Below, one piece after another: positions 35,705 to 48,093 of a stretch of DNA of 64,000 nt. Numbering within the stretch: position 1 is the stretch's first letter; every line of letters starts with the position of its first letter. The DNA is taken from NCBI GenBank assembly GCA_020002185.1, contig CM034543.1, forward strand, positions 33,768,465-33,832,464, in the 5' to 3' direction. A program made the position numbers and the translations under genes. A model generated the notes under the pieces. It made no database searches, was not told the origin of the DNA, and worked only from the letters and a program-made list of their open reading frames with translations. Source of the stretch: Paraescarpia echinospica (Eukaryota > Annelida > Polychaeta > Sabellida > Siboglinidae).

Positions 35705-35905
35705 GGTGTGTGTCTGTGTGTGCGTGCGTCCACGCGTGCATGCATGTGTGTGTTGTGTGTCTGTGCGTGCGTGCGTGTGTGTGCACGCATATGCGTATGT
35801 GTTTGTGTATTTTGTATTGTGTGTGCATACATGTGTGCATGTTGTATATGAGCGCGTACATGTACGTGTTGGGTGTATGCATGCATGCGTACATATATAC
35901 ATGTG
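35705..35905. repeat. TG/TGCG microsatellite
   Basis: Long impure (TG)n with GCGTGCG interruptions. Open frames rich in Cys/Val or His/Thr on both strands are artefacts. Confidence 0.9.
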
Positions 35906-36370
35906 TATGTTTGTAAATGAAAATATGATTTATTAACTGAATTTAGACGTGGATCATGGTGTCATATTTGGAACAGCATTCGCTGCATACTAGACATGTT
36001 TACATTATGTATATCCTGAAAGCAATGACAATTTCCATTATGAAATGGAAATAACCCTTTCGTAACAACTATATATGCCTAACCAGTTGAGATTTAATTG
36101 TTGACAAGTTTCAGCTATGACGATTGTCAAAACATTCACCTTGTACTAAGAAATTGACAGATAATATCTTAAAATACTATGATCATCTAACTAATTTGTG
36201 ACACAGACTAAACAGCATGGAGCACATTAAATAAAATCTACTGGTAATGTCTTCATTATAACTACTGTTTATTTATTTCCCTTCCCAATTAAAGGCGGGT
36301 GTTTGTTCCTTGTTTTTACATTAATTAATAGTTTACACTTTTTTATATTAATTAAAATTTCAGTTTCTTA

Positions 36371-36452
36371 AGACACAAATAAATAAATGTTGAAAGTACA
36401 CTGCCCACTAAATTGCATTTAATAAACCTGAAAGTGTTTACACTTTGAACTT
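36371..36452 (+). repeat. short dispersed repeat (TGCCCACTAAATTGCATTTA)
   Basis: Same family as 24425. The similarity may continue weakly to about 36595. Confidence 0.55.
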
Positions 36453-36969
36453 GTCTTCCTCATAATGTAAACAAACTGTTCTGATTATAAACTACAGGCA
36501 GTGTAATGGATGCCGGTCAGTTGGTTTAACCACAAACCTCTTTGATGTCCAGCAATATTACCACATTCAAGATTATCAATTCAGTGAACTTCCTGTCAAT
36601 AATAAATAACCAACCTCGTTGATTCTAGGTCATGAAACAGACAACCATTGCAACCTTTAGATATGAAGGTTTAATTAATTCTACGGTTCTCTCTCTCTCT
36701 CTGTCAACCAACACACAACAGATTACTGCGATCAAAGAACCAATTATAGCGCCGTGATTTCCTAATAATGTAATGAATTTCGACAACCTGATTGATAAAA
36801 AACCGTTAATTGCGTCAGATCGATTCCGATTCTTTGTCAATTAGGTGGACAGGTGGCAGCACTGACAGAGCGAATGTAAATCACGAGCGCTCACTTCAGT
36901 TAAGTGCTAGCAGGTTGAATCTGTCAGTAAAGTATACTTAGTTCATTGCTGAGCTGTGTTCCTGCTAAA

Positions 36970-37062
36970 ATGTTAAAAACAAGTGCAGTGTCTGTGCCAC
37001 TGACAGGCAAAATCCCTCAATTAAGTGCCGTCTGCCCGAAGTTTGCAACTCGCAGAGGTTAA
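36970..37062 (+). other. possible small ORF with presequence-like composition
   Basis: 30 codons, no acidic residues, with Lys/Arg, Ser/Thr and hydrophobic residues (MLKTSAVSVPLTGKIPQLSA...). This resembles a mitochondrial targeting presequence. A TCAGTT initiator-like site lies about 75 bp upstream. An AGAG|GTTAAA step near the end would be a weak donor. It may be a 5' exon, a short peptide or chance. Confidence 0.2.
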
Positions 37063-37456
37063 ACGAGGGCAGTAGATTCACTGCAGATTGTGTGAATCTC
37101 TTGATAAAGTACAATTATTTAACAGCTCAGAGGTTCGATTAAAACATCCCACGAATTTACGTAAAGAGGTTCATCAGACTGACTGATTTTTGATTGATCT
37201 TTTTACATATTTAACTAAATTTTACCTTTTTATTTTGTGACATTTCGACTGATTATGTCCTAAAGGAAGCTGAAAGTGGTAAAAATGTTCAATGAGAAAA
37301 AAAGGTAAAACAGTACAATTATAATATTACCCCTAGGCTGCGTATCTAAATTATTCAGTCATTTCACTACCTGTCAATATTTTGGATAGCTAAAACATCT
37401 GGTGAATTTACTACTTTGTAAAAGATCACTGCATGACATATCTTCTCTACACAACA

Positions 37457-37829
37457 CAGGGGCTTTGCTAGAAACCAGTAAGAGTGTCTTCAAGACTGGC
37501 AGGTGACTGGCCAAAACAGATAATTATAACTGATAAGACTAGTGGAATTTAGAGGGGACCAGCTGGACACTAGATTAACTAATAGTTCGGAGTCTACCAG
37601 TCCACATTAATGACTATCATTGGCACAACTGGCTGTGAAATAAATCGAATGGATCAGTATTAATTAAATAAATGGCCGAAACGACTTTGGTTTGTCATTG
37701 AAAAATTAATTGGCCAATAATAAAATGGCTGTGATTGATGTGAGTGGCTGCCACGCAGGCCGTTCGCGTGCTAAAAGGCACACTTTTAATTCAAGACTGG
37801 CAAAAAATTATTTCTGGTTAAGGGCCTGA
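37457..37829 (+). repeat. dispersed 370-bp repeat family D, copy 2
   Basis: Partner of 32284-32648, same orientation, with several indels. Confidence 0.8.
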
Positions 37830-38004
37830 CAGCCAATCTATTTGGCTAATCCCAGAACTGTATTTTTCAAATATCCTCATGCACCTCAGATCATCTGTCT
37901 CACAACTTTTTCATAAAACTAAGCTTACCAAGATATCAACCATGGAATTTAGCTAATTAGATTTTAGAAAAAAAGAACCATACTCCTTAACTAAGGCCCC
38001 ACTG

Positions 38005-38460
38005 CATAGGTGATGGCGTAATAAACTGGTTAGATCAATGGATGACTGGCTGAAGATAATGCGTACTTAGTAGACACCAGAGGCTACAATTTGGAAATCT
38101 GTTTTTGTGTGGGGGACCACAAGGATCTCTGTTGGGTCCTATATTTTAGAATAATTTGGATGATGACTTAGCAAATGAGGTGCTGAACATGCATTTAGAA
38201 TGGGTAAACGTGAGAGATAAACATAATTTACAGGGCAATCTAGAACAAATTTTAAAAAGTGTAAAAACTGACAGATGTTATATTAAATGTTGGGGAAGAT
38301 AAATACCTTCACACAGGACATTTGAACAAAACTGTAACCTCATAAAATGAGACATAATAATCTAAGTACTACAATAACAGAAAAGGACTTACAAATAACA
38401 AATTGTGCTGACAAGTTTATGCCATGCGTGACAATCTTGCCAAATCTTGCTTACAAAATC
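38005..38460 (+). pseudogene. dead L2-like LINE reverse-transcriptase fragment
   Basis: Broken-frame translation gives GDGVINWLDQWMTG, VGGPQGSLLGP (RT block 4), ILNNLDDDLANEVL, and further on DKYLHTGHLNK and EKDLQITNCADKF. This order is typical of L2-like reverse transcriptases. Many stops and no endonuclease. Confidence 0.65.
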
Positions 38461-38469
38461 TTGAAAATA

Positions 38470-40130
38470 TAACATCAGTACAATTTTTTAATCATGCTAC
38501 ATGAAATGCAGATATCAACACTAATATTCATGTCAAAAATCAATTGTAACCTCATAATCAATATATCTAAATAATGAATTTGTGGCATTTAAATATCACC
38601 AAATGATATCACATCATAAATTCCATAGAAAATGAAATATCAGTGGCAGAAATCAACCAAGAGGCCTCACATTTCCAGTGAAAATAATAACAAATATAAA
38701 AGGTCTACTAATTAATCTTCGGTAAATGCTGCGTGGAAATAAATACGCTGCTGAATTGTGAATATCTACCGACGCAATTGGCTCCTGTCAACTCTGACAT
38801 ATGAATCCGTGTATTAATAATAACATTCTGGAAGTTAGATAGAACATTTGAGCTGTCTTAATACACGATGCATTTATCAAGTTGCAAGAATACAACAAGA
38901 TGTTCTGGTGGCATCAGCGGAGTTAATGAGATCCTGGACAGAATATCACTCGATCCCAGGGACCAACTTTTGATGGCTTTAAATAAGAACTGCTCCCCAG
39001 ACACATTATAGAGAGAAGCGATAAAGACACTATGATATTGAATGAGTAGATCAATACCAGACGAACATTACTCCATATTATTGTCCTTATATTTGCAAGG
39101 TGGTGATTGAATGATTCATCGGGTCATCACAGCGAACTGACTTAGGACGAATAACAGATATTGAAATGACAGAAGAAGGAAAACAGACAAAAATCAAGGA
39201 TCAATATCGAGGCTATAGTCTATAGATTATTTTATATAATTATATAGAATGTTTAATGCTACATCATCTTTTATATACTATTCTATAGAATGTTTATGCC
39301 ACATCAGTCTTTACCAGAATTCTACCGAAAAATGTTAGACATTTATAGATTTTCCATAGATTTCTACAGAATTCTATAAACAAATTTGCTAAGGGACTGA
39401 TTCCAGGGAGAAAGAGGAGGCATACTCTGACTAACATAGGACTGGGATGGTCTCTTTGATTTGTGTCTGTCTCTGTCTGTCTCTGTCTGTCTCTCTCTGT
39501 GTCTCTGTCTGTGTTTCTGTCTATCACTGTCAATACCCACTCAGTGTGACAGTTATTTGACCTTCTGACTGCCGACTGCACTTGGTGAGACAGGAGGAAC
39601 GATGACATGTCAGGGGCAGTAGATCTCACTCTGGTCACTCACAGATGGGCCCGTTAGCTGTGGTCAGTGTCAGTGACCACAGTGGTCAAAGATCACCATT
39701 CACTTAGCCTATTACAAGTGATCAAATGTCAGCATGGCGTATTTTTAGCACCTCCGAATTGATTTATCTAGATTTATGGCACTATATAGGTGTTATTCTT
39801 ATTATTGTTACATACAATTATACAAATTAAAATAAATTACTTTTAATTTGAATAAAATAAAAACAATCAATTTCAATTATCACTATTTAAATTACAATTG
39901 ACAGCATCTGCATCTAATTAACTATGATATTCATCATTATTTAATTAATATAGTCATATATAATTCCTATGTGTCATAACTTCATAAGTGGTGAAATGTC
40001 AGCATGGCTAAATGCAATCATGCAAAATAAATTAAATTACTTTTAATTTGAATAAAAATTCAATAAAAAAATAAATTTCATCTATACCATTTCAAACACA
40101 ATTAATGCTGCAATCCAAGTTACACATTTT
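38470..40130. other. AT-rich unique DNA with a TCTCTGTC microsatellite
   Basis: Contains a (TCTGTCTC)n run at about 39462-39525. No gene recognised. Confidence 0.5.
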
Positions 40131-40135
40131 GACAG

Positions 40136-40731
40136 GTCCGTCTTTTCCTTTTTCGTTTTGAAATTTGCGATAAAAAAAGGAAACGCAAACAATGTTCGTT
40201 TTTCGTTTTCATATCTGAAGTACGAAAAACGAATACAATCTACTATTCGAGGTATTTCTAATACACGTTAGAAAAACAACAAAATAACGATAACACACCG
40301 TTTTTTGTTTTCGCTGCATCAGAACGGAAAATGAAATACGACTGCAGCGCCACTCGTTTTTTGTTTTTCTTTTCTGCACTTACACTGTAGGAAGCTTCGG
40401 CGGCATTTTCAAATAGGCTAGGCAGCAAAAGTTGGTGACTTCGGCGGGACAACTCGATCGCACTGGCAGCATTTTAAAAACAAATTCACTGAAATTGCAT
40501 CATTGCTGAAGTGGTGTTGTTGCCGACACGACAGGTATGGGTGAATATTGGTCGTTTAGGAGCTGTTGTTTTATGAAAGGTTTCAACTACTAAATTAATT
40601 ATACTCAAATTTCTGTGATAAACTACTTTTTAAATTATTATGTTTAGCAGAAATACATAATACAAAACTAGTATTTGAGAAATGTGAAAGTGCTTGAAAA
40701 TAAAAATAATAGTAAAGCATATTTGAATGCA
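40136..40731. repeat. left inverted terminal repeat
   Basis: The reverse complement matches 48094-48685, for example CTAGTATTTGAGA(A)TGTGAAAGTGCTTGAAAAT here against ATTTTCAAGCACTTTCACAT at 48130. Divergence is moderate with small indels. GGTCCGT near 40137 and ACGGACC near 48680 mark the outer ends. Confidence 0.85.
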
Positions 40732-41060
40732 AAGATAGTATTTTGGAAAACATACTCGACTTAAATGTTGCCTTCTGAGATCGCCCATATTTTAAATTAA
40801 ATAAAACTGTTCCGTGAATCACCATGCCTCATGCAATATCATACACTATATATCCCTTTCCTCAACTCCATATAGCCACTTACATGGTAATTTTGGCAAA
40901 AATACAATTTATCAGTACATAATTTCTAGTTGGATAGTATTATTATAAGCAATCATATTTCGCAAGTATATGGTTAACCCAAATTTTGAGTGTTTTCTGT
41001 ACAAATATCAGCTTTGTTTTCAACAAATCACTCCATTAGCATCTAACTATAATCCACATG

Positions 41061-42060
41061 NNNNNNNNNNNNNNNNNNNNNNNNNNNNNNNNNNNNNNNN
41101 NNNNNNNNNNNNNNNNNNNNNNNNNNNNNNNNNNNNNNNNNNNNNNNNNNNNNNNNNNNNNNNNNNNNNNNNNNNNNNNNNNNNNNNNNNNNNNNNNNNN
41201 NNNNNNNNNNNNNNNNNNNNNNNNNNNNNNNNNNNNNNNNNNNNNNNNNNNNNNNNNNNNNNNNNNNNNNNNNNNNNNNNNNNNNNNNNNNNNNNNNNNN
41301 NNNNNNNNNNNNNNNNNNNNNNNNNNNNNNNNNNNNNNNNNNNNNNNNNNNNNNNNNNNNNNNNNNNNNNNNNNNNNNNNNNNNNNNNNNNNNNNNNNNN
41401 NNNNNNNNNNNNNNNNNNNNNNNNNNNNNNNNNNNNNNNNNNNNNNNNNNNNNNNNNNNNNNNNNNNNNNNNNNNNNNNNNNNNNNNNNNNNNNNNNNNN
41501 NNNNNNNNNNNNNNNNNNNNNNNNNNNNNNNNNNNNNNNNNNNNNNNNNNNNNNNNNNNNNNNNNNNNNNNNNNNNNNNNNNNNNNNNNNNNNNNNNNNN
41601 NNNNNNNNNNNNNNNNNNNNNNNNNNNNNNNNNNNNNNNNNNNNNNNNNNNNNNNNNNNNNNNNNNNNNNNNNNNNNNNNNNNNNNNNNNNNNNNNNNNN
41701 NNNNNNNNNNNNNNNNNNNNNNNNNNNNNNNNNNNNNNNNNNNNNNNNNNNNNNNNNNNNNNNNNNNNNNNNNNNNNNNNNNNNNNNNNNNNNNNNNNNN
41801 NNNNNNNNNNNNNNNNNNNNNNNNNNNNNNNNNNNNNNNNNNNNNNNNNNNNNNNNNNNNNNNNNNNNNNNNNNNNNNNNNNNNNNNNNNNNNNNNNNNN
41901 NNNNNNNNNNNNNNNNNNNNNNNNNNNNNNNNNNNNNNNNNNNNNNNNNNNNNNNNNNNNNNNNNNNNNNNNNNNNNNNNNNNNNNNNNNNNNNNNNNNN
42001 NNNNNNNNNNNNNNNNNNNNNNNNNNNNNNNNNNNNNNNNNNNNNNNNNNNNNNNNNNNN
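41061..42060. other. assembly gap (1000 N)
   Basis: Exactly 1000 N, a placeholder length. Any open frame through it is meaningless. Confidence 1.
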
Positions 42061-42261
42061 GTGGTCCAGGTTAATCGGTATCTTGACGCGTTTTGTTCCG
42101 AAACTGATGGCATTTCTTTCTGGAGACATAAATGTCTCTGGAATAGCATTCGATCAGTTTTCCGCAGGGATGGGGTACACTTCTCAGATGTTGGTAACTA
42201 CAGATTTTACCGCTGTATTCGGGGAGCCATAATTACCGCAGTGGAGTCAATCATTGGTTAA
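42061..42261 (+). pseudogene. C-terminal part of an SGNH/GDSL hydrolase-like domain
   Basis: The frame entering from the gap ends with RRDGVHFSDVGNYRFYRCI. DGVHFSxxG matches the C-terminal block of SGNH hydrolases that carries the catalytic Asp and His (DxxH). Such esterase-like domains have been reported in some recombinase-type and CR1-type retroelements. Only the last 66 codons are visible; Ser, Gly and Asn blocks would be inside the gap. Confidence 0.5.
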
Positions 42262-42659
42262 CGAGGCGCGTCATCGATCAGCTGTCCAACATACCATAAC
42301 GTAGACGTTTTAATTGTGAGGCGTGTTTGGGTGCGCATTTCTAATTTCTCTCCAAATGGGTACTGATCTGGGAGTGATAATGTGTTCATTAAAAAATAAA
42401 TAATAAAAAAATAATAAAAATATAATGAAACACTTCCTGTTTGGACTGGACAGGATTAGGCTGATTGGTCAATTAGTGTCCATATTGACTGTATTTATGA
42501 TACGCATGGCGATTGTTTGAGCTTAAATATATTTGTGTGGTTTGGCCGCATGCAGTTTATTCTTAGCATGGTGGACAGTGTTCTCGGGAGTTGCAGTATG
42601 TGGCAGAATGTAGGATCTTCGTTGAAACACTATACGGTTTGTGGGAGCCCACAGTCAAT

Positions 42660-43000
42660 GGTTAACATTATGCTGTACAGTTGTCATGTTTACACACGTT
42701 TCGCGGGAGGGCCACGGACAGCTGTTCTTAGTGGTGTGTCGATTCTTCCTGCCAGACCAGGCCAGCAGTTTAATGGTACTGGTAAACTCTTAATGTTATT
42801 CCATAGTGCCGGGTTTAGACATTTTCGTGGGAGGGTCACAGGAAACTGTCTTAGTTGCGTGTCGTGTCATGGCATGAGTTTTTTGCTAATTATACCCGGT
42901 ACATTTTATGCTATGGGGTTGTCATGTTTATGCACGTTTGTGGGAGGGCCACAGGCAAATATTCGTAGTTGTGCATATACTCTTTCAGCCATGTTAGAGT
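42660..43000. repeat. degenerate tandem repeat of about 115-125 bp
   Basis: GGGAGGGYCACRG(G/A)(A/C) occurs near 42705, 42829 and 42942 with similar flanks (TGTCATGTTTA, CTTAGT(G/T)G). It lies between the hydrolase-like and gag remnants and keeps one 188-codon frame open by chance. Confidence 0.5.
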
Positions 43001-43369
43001 TTTCAGTTGTCATGCCTGGTAAAAACCTTGTTGTGCAGTGGTTCGGGTTGGACATGTTGGGGTGTATAATTATGTTCATCTGATTTCTGCAATATGGATA
43101 GTGTTAGTTTTGTCTGGCATGCTGCAACTGCTGGTATTGTTGTTAACTTTTAGTAGACCACATGCAACCATTCTTAAGACCAGGTAAGCAATTTGCTAAG
43201 GCAAGTGTTTGTGTGAAATCAAGGTCGCAGTAACTATATAACATTTCTTGTTGTACATATCGAGAGATCGCTTCTGCTGTGTTATCTATTTTGTAGAATG
43301 CTTCGAGCTCCATGTGGTTTTGGCTGACCGGCGTGTCGTGCGTTATTGACCCAGCAAACACGTTCGCAG

Positions 43370-44490
43370 ATGGCTGCCACAGCTGTCGTGTTTGACACAC
43401 CACCACTGCCCGCCTCATTTGGCACGCCGCCAACACCCACCCCATTGGGAACGCCGCCACCGCCCACCCCTGTTGGGCATGCCGTCACAGCCCGTCTCGT
43501 GGGGCACACCACCTCCACAGTGTACATGTGGTAAGTGAGGATTTTAAGGAAGCTCCATGCCTCCAAAATGTTGTATATTACATGCTTGGGTCAGTTGGAC
43601 CACAATCGGCATGGGAACGGGAAATGAATCCGGCGATGGCATCTGCGTCAGCAGCTTTTGGCAGTGCCACCCAAATGGCCACTGCTATCGGTCCACCTAC
43701 CCTGATTAATGCCGTCCCCGTACAACCACTGTCATTCTCTCAAGGCGACGCCAATCCGACACTGTGGCCGAACACTGACACCATCCCAGGTATGGAGTTG
43801 TTTGAAACATTGCCCAGACCCACTCGGGCAATGATCGAGTCCTGTGCCTCTGCCTCTGCCTCCCTGCCCCTCAATGCTTGAATCCTGGCCGGACTCTGGG
43901 CATAGATTTTGGCAGGCAAGTATATCGACCTGTCTGTCATGTTGAAACCAACACTGCTACAGCACCAGGAGTATAGCCAGTCCATGTACGGGGGCATTTC
44001 ACACCCCACTCCCTGTGTGTCTGCCAGTGTGTCCCCGAACAAGGGGAATTATGCAATTGTAACATATGATCTGTGGCTGCAGGCATTCACATTATATGTG
44101 TCTGTGTATCTGTTGATGCCAGCCAACATGTCCCTAGTGGTGAAGGTGCTAAAATATACAGAGATAATCCGGGGATTGGCAGAGGAGGGGGGCGACTGGC
44201 TGACCTATGATGAAGCTTTTCAAGCATTGCGTTTTCTGAGGGGTTGGTCCTGGGGCTCCATCAACTGTGGATGAAAGCGTCCCAGACAAGTAAGCATCCG
44301 GCCGCAGGTTCCCCCTTTCACAGCAAGGGTAGGGACCCGGTCCACATATGTCGGCCCCTGCATTGCCTTCAATCGGCGGGAGATGTGTGACAAAGCCTCC
44401 TGCCGCTTTGCACACAAGTGCCAGTTATGCAGTGGCAGCAGCCATCCTGCTGTGCACTGTTCACAGGGAAACGCCCATAGTCTAGCAGCC
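43370..44490 (+). pseudogene. gag-like remnant with zinc knuckle (DIRS/Ngaro type)
   Basis: It starts at MAATAVVFDTPPLP with Pro/Thr-rich text, then runs in shifted frames through SASAAFGSATQMATAIGPP, YDLWLQAFTLYVSVYLL, EEGGDWLTYDEAFQALRFL and CDKASCRFAHKCQLC plus HPAVHC. The W-x-AF-Y, W-x-x-YD-x-F and C-x4-C-x3-HxCxxC patterns are typical of gag proteins of DIRS-like elements. At least three frame breaks. Confidence 0.7.
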
Positions 44491-44516
44491 ACCAGCACCA
44501 AGCACCACAGGTCGAC

Positions 44517-44625
44517 CAGCCCCCCCCCAGTAGACCAGGTCCCCCAAGTAGACCAGGTCCCCCAAGTAGACCAGGTCCCCTAAGTAAACCAGGCCCCCCA
44601 AGTAGACCAGGCCCCCTGGGTAATT
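44517..44625. repeat. 18-bp tandem repeat (AGTAGACCAGGTCCCCCA)
   Basis: About six units between gag and RT, reading VDQVPQ in one frame. Confidence 0.85.
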
Positions 44626-44794
44626 AGCCATCCACCAGTGGTTCCCCTCAATGGTTCAGAAAGAAAGTTGCCCTCCCCGGTGTCGCCTGCAGTCCTGCAA
44701 GAAAGGTTGACTAGTTATGACAGTGATTTACATAACTATCTTGTACATGGTTTCTTATATTAGTTTGGTTTTAAATTAGGTTGGTTTTGGCTTG

Positions 44795-45625
44795 CTATCA
44801 CAGTTTGATGCAAGTGTACGTAATTTAAAACCTGCTGATGAATATTCGAGTCTCATGGATAAGATAGCAAAAGAATTGTCATTAGGCCGGGTACCGGTAT
44901 CTTATCAAGTTCTTCCATCCTGTCATAACTATAGACTCCCCCCTTGATGTTGTACCCAAGAAAAATCTGTGTGAATTTAGAATGACTCACCATCTGTCAT
45001 ATCCTGAAGGCTTCTCTGTTAATGATTTTATCCCGAAGGATACATCATCTGCTCATTATGCCACAATTCAGGATGCCATTGATTTCATCAAAGATTCACC
45101 AAAACCTGTGTGCATGGCTAAACTGGATGTGAAATCGGCTTTCCGTATAATTCCAGTCTCGCCAGCTGATAGGCCAATGTTAGGATTTAGGTGGAGGGGG
45201 CAGTATTTTATGGATGCTGTTCTGCCTATGGGCTACTCTAGCTCATGTTATTTTTGAGTGTTTCAGTACTGCTTTAGAGTGGGTGGCGAAGGTTAAACTG
45301 GGGCTGAGTGGGATGATACACGTGATTGATGACTTCCTCATTACGTCACAATCAACAGAGAAGTGTAACCAGGATCTGTTGGCATTTGTTGACCTTTGCA
45401 ATCAAATTAGGGTACCACTAGCACGTGGTAACACAGTTGGCCCGTTCACCTCAATCCTTTTTCTAGGAATTATTCTGGACACAGTCCGCTCGGAGGCTAG
45501 GCTTCCTGATGATAAGCTAGATAAAGCGAGGTCATTACTTACAGCTTTTCTCTCGGGAAACAAAAGGTTACGCTTAAGGAGCTACATCAATTGCTCGGAG
45601 TTCTGGGATTTTGTTGTTCGGTGAT
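44795..45625 (+). pseudogene. DIRS/Ngaro-type reverse transcriptase, frameshifted
   Basis: NLKPADEYSSLMDKIAKELS, then RMTHHLSYPEGFSVNDFIPK, KPVCMAKLDVKSAFRIIPV (catalytic Asp in LDVKSAF), then after a frameshift near 45240 MIHVIDDFLITSQ (IDD catalytic box) and LFLGIILDT. This is the RT block pattern of tyrosine-recombinase retrotransposons. The region between the two catalytic blocks is shortened and shifted. Confidence 0.85.
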
Positions 45626-46180
45626 CAAACCTGGAAGACATTTTTTACACCGTTTATTCGATTTAGCAATCAGCGTTCACAAGCCACATTATCATATTCG
45701 TTTAACGAGGCAAGCAAAACTTGATTTGGAAGTATGGTTGGAATTTTTGCAACATTTTAATGGTAGACCATTCTTCTTGGATGGCAAATTTCTAACAGGC
45801 GACTATCTTCAGCTATACCCTGATGCAACAGGGGGAGTGGGATATGGAGCACTGTGTGGAGTGGAGTGGTTTTGTGGTCTCTGGCCAGTGGCGTGGCATT
45901 CACTCAATGTCGCAGTTTTACCCAATCATGGCAGTAGTATACGTTTGGGGGATGCTTGGGCGAACAAGAGTGTCTGCTTTTTTACAGAAAACGAAGCCCT
46001 TGTCCCAGTCATTACTAACCAGACACCTCGTGAACCCCCACATCACGGCATTACTTTGCCCACTGGTGTTGGCTTGCCTGCGTTATAATATTAACTTTGC
46101 AGCACGCCACATTCCAGGGCGAATTAACACTCTAGCTAATAAATTGTCCTGTTCGCAGGTAACGAGTTCCGGGAATTGGC
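45626..46180 (+). pseudogene. RNase H domain of the recombinase retrotransposon
   Basis: Blocks: LTRQAKLDLEVWLEFL, LQLYPDATGGVGYGAL (the usual first catalytic Asp block), a shifted ENEALVPVITNQT and NINFAARHIPGRINTLANKL. These match the RNase H of DIRS-like elements. A frameshift near 45960-46080 separates the parts, and ADxLSR has become ANKLS. Confidence 0.75.
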
Positions 46181-46183
46181 ACC

Positions 46184-47090
46184 ATGGGCGGATGTCAACC
46201 CGGTGATAGTGCCTTACCGGGTGTCCCCAGCCTGCTTAGGAACACTTTAGACCAGCTATTGCAGGCATCTATAGAGCTATCATCATGGGCTCATTATGAA
46301 CGGGCTTGGAACATGTTCGTCTTGTTTAATGCTTCAGTTGGTTTATCTACACAGCTGTCTGCTTCAGTCTCGACAATGTTACTTTTCATAGCACATCTGA
46401 ATGCTCTGCCCCGGCATCCATTGTTTCAATTGTATGAGCTGACCCATCTAGTTGTTTTATTGTAGCCAAGGTATTAGGGGATGCTCGTAATCTTGGTTCC
46501 GTCCCTGATGTCCGCCTGCCTGTCACACTGCCTATTTTCACTCGTCTTGTGCTTGCTTTACCCGCAGGGTTTCCATCACATTATAAATGTCTGATGCTCA
46601 GTGCCATGACGGTACTTGCTTTCCAGGCTTATTTGCAGGTGGGTGAAATGGTACCTTGATCAAGGAACAGGGTACAAGGGTGTTTGCAGAGGGGCGATGT
46701 GTTATTGTCGGGGGATTTAATATAAATTTCTTTCCGTTGTTTCAAGCATAGCACTCGACAGGGTCCACAGTCCCTCCAGGTGAGAGGTGAATGTATCCCT
46801 GGGTCACCCGTATATCTTGCTTCCTTTCTGAGAGAGTTTCAGTCAGCTAGAGGTAGAGTCATCTCTGTTTGCCTAGACAAGATGGCTCCCCAATGCTACA
46901 TACTGAATTTAGTGTGTCTTTGAAGAGATTACTGGGTTTTTGTAGATACCAAACTAGTTCCTTTAAGGGTCACAGCTGCCGCATTGGGGCTGCTACTGCA
47001 GTGGCATTGCGGGGTGAATCTGACGCACAGATCAGAGCTGCAGGCAGGTGGATGTCAGATGCATTTAAGAAGTACATCAGAATAGCTTAA
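46184..47090 (+). pseudogene. tyrosine recombinase of the retrotransposon, broken
   Basis: The N-terminal SAM-like part (ASIELSSWAHYERAWNMFVL) is followed by stops and shifts. The C-terminal catalytic part (46869-47090) has KGHSCRIGAATAVALRG (HxxR) and GRWMSDAFKKYIRIA, with the nucleophile Tyr, as in phage-integrase-like recombinases of DIRS/Ngaro elements. The first catalytic Arg region is in a broken frame. Confidence 0.8.
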
Positions 47091-47372
47091 AAAGATAGTG
47101 ATGTTTCTGTTAGGCCTACAGTTTGTTTATGTGGGGGGGTCACATGTTTGGTGACCTGTGACAAAATTCCCCCACCTTTGGGGTTATTATAATTGTAAAT
47201 TTAGTGTATTTGGTCGCAGGTAGTATGGTGTTCAGATACTGTGGCAATATGCAAAGGCATTTTTTAGTTAATCACGTTGGCTTTAAGTTAACACTATACT
47301 TAACAAGCTCTGCTGTGATTACATGTCATTCCTTTCAATTGTTCTAGGAATACCGCTGCTGCTTTATATGTT

Positions 47373-47459
47373 GAAATGTGGGCTCTAACAGCCTGATGCT
47401 CAGGAGACTAGTATGGGCTCAGTCACAGGCCTGGCATTGGGTTGTAGAGTCCACATTTC
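47373..47459. other. hairpin with about 17-bp arms downstream of the recombinase
   Basis: GAAATGTGGGCTCTAACA and, 51 bases later, TGTAGAGTCCACATTTC form an imperfect inverted repeat with about 17 paired bases. It lies in the 3' noncoding part of the retroelement, where recombinase-type elements keep cis signals. Role unproven. Confidence 0.6.
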
Positions 47460-48093
47460 TTTCATTTAAATATTACAGTGTGCCAAAGTGGCTTATACAC
47501 TGGTTCCCCATAATAAACAAACATCATCCATTTGGCCTTTTTTCATATCTATATTGGTCTGTGTTGTTGCTTGCATACAAGTACTTTTGAAAATAGCCAA
47601 TAGTTAGAACGTATTTCTTTAGTTTTGGCAGTACTTTTGCTATTTTTAGGATATGAATATGAACATGTAACACATGTACAGAAAACGTTAACAAATTAGG
47701 AGTGACCTATTACTTGCGAAATGGTAGATTTAAATAATATTACCTAACTAGAAATGAGCAACTGATTAGATATTGCGTGTCACTTCACTGCCGGTCAGAT
47801 TTGTAAATTTAAAGTTGCATTGTGAGTTTTCATACGATAATTATTGTTAACTATTTTTTAATGAAAGTAAATGTACAACATCAACTCTATTTACTTATAT
47901 GATCATACTTGCTAACATATGTGTCATTTTGAAATTTGATATATTATTCGGTAAATTATGTGTTTTTTGCAAAAATAACCGGTCATATATCCAGCGGAAT
48001 ATGGCACGCAGATAAAAAATTGAATTATTCATCTTTGGTGCAGTTTTATGTCAAAACATAATTTTGGCGTCGTTTTATGTCAAAAGACTACTA

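Noticed and set aside
35530..35936. Cys/Val- or His/Thr-rich open frames on both strands
   Set aside because: Translation of an impure TG microsatellite.
41043..42232. Open frames of 338-420 codons around 41-42 kb
   Set aside because: They consist almost entirely of the 1000-N gap.
42517..43083. 188-codon frame upstream of gag
   Set aside because: Spans a degenerate tandem repeat, has no recognisable domain and lies in a decayed retroelement.
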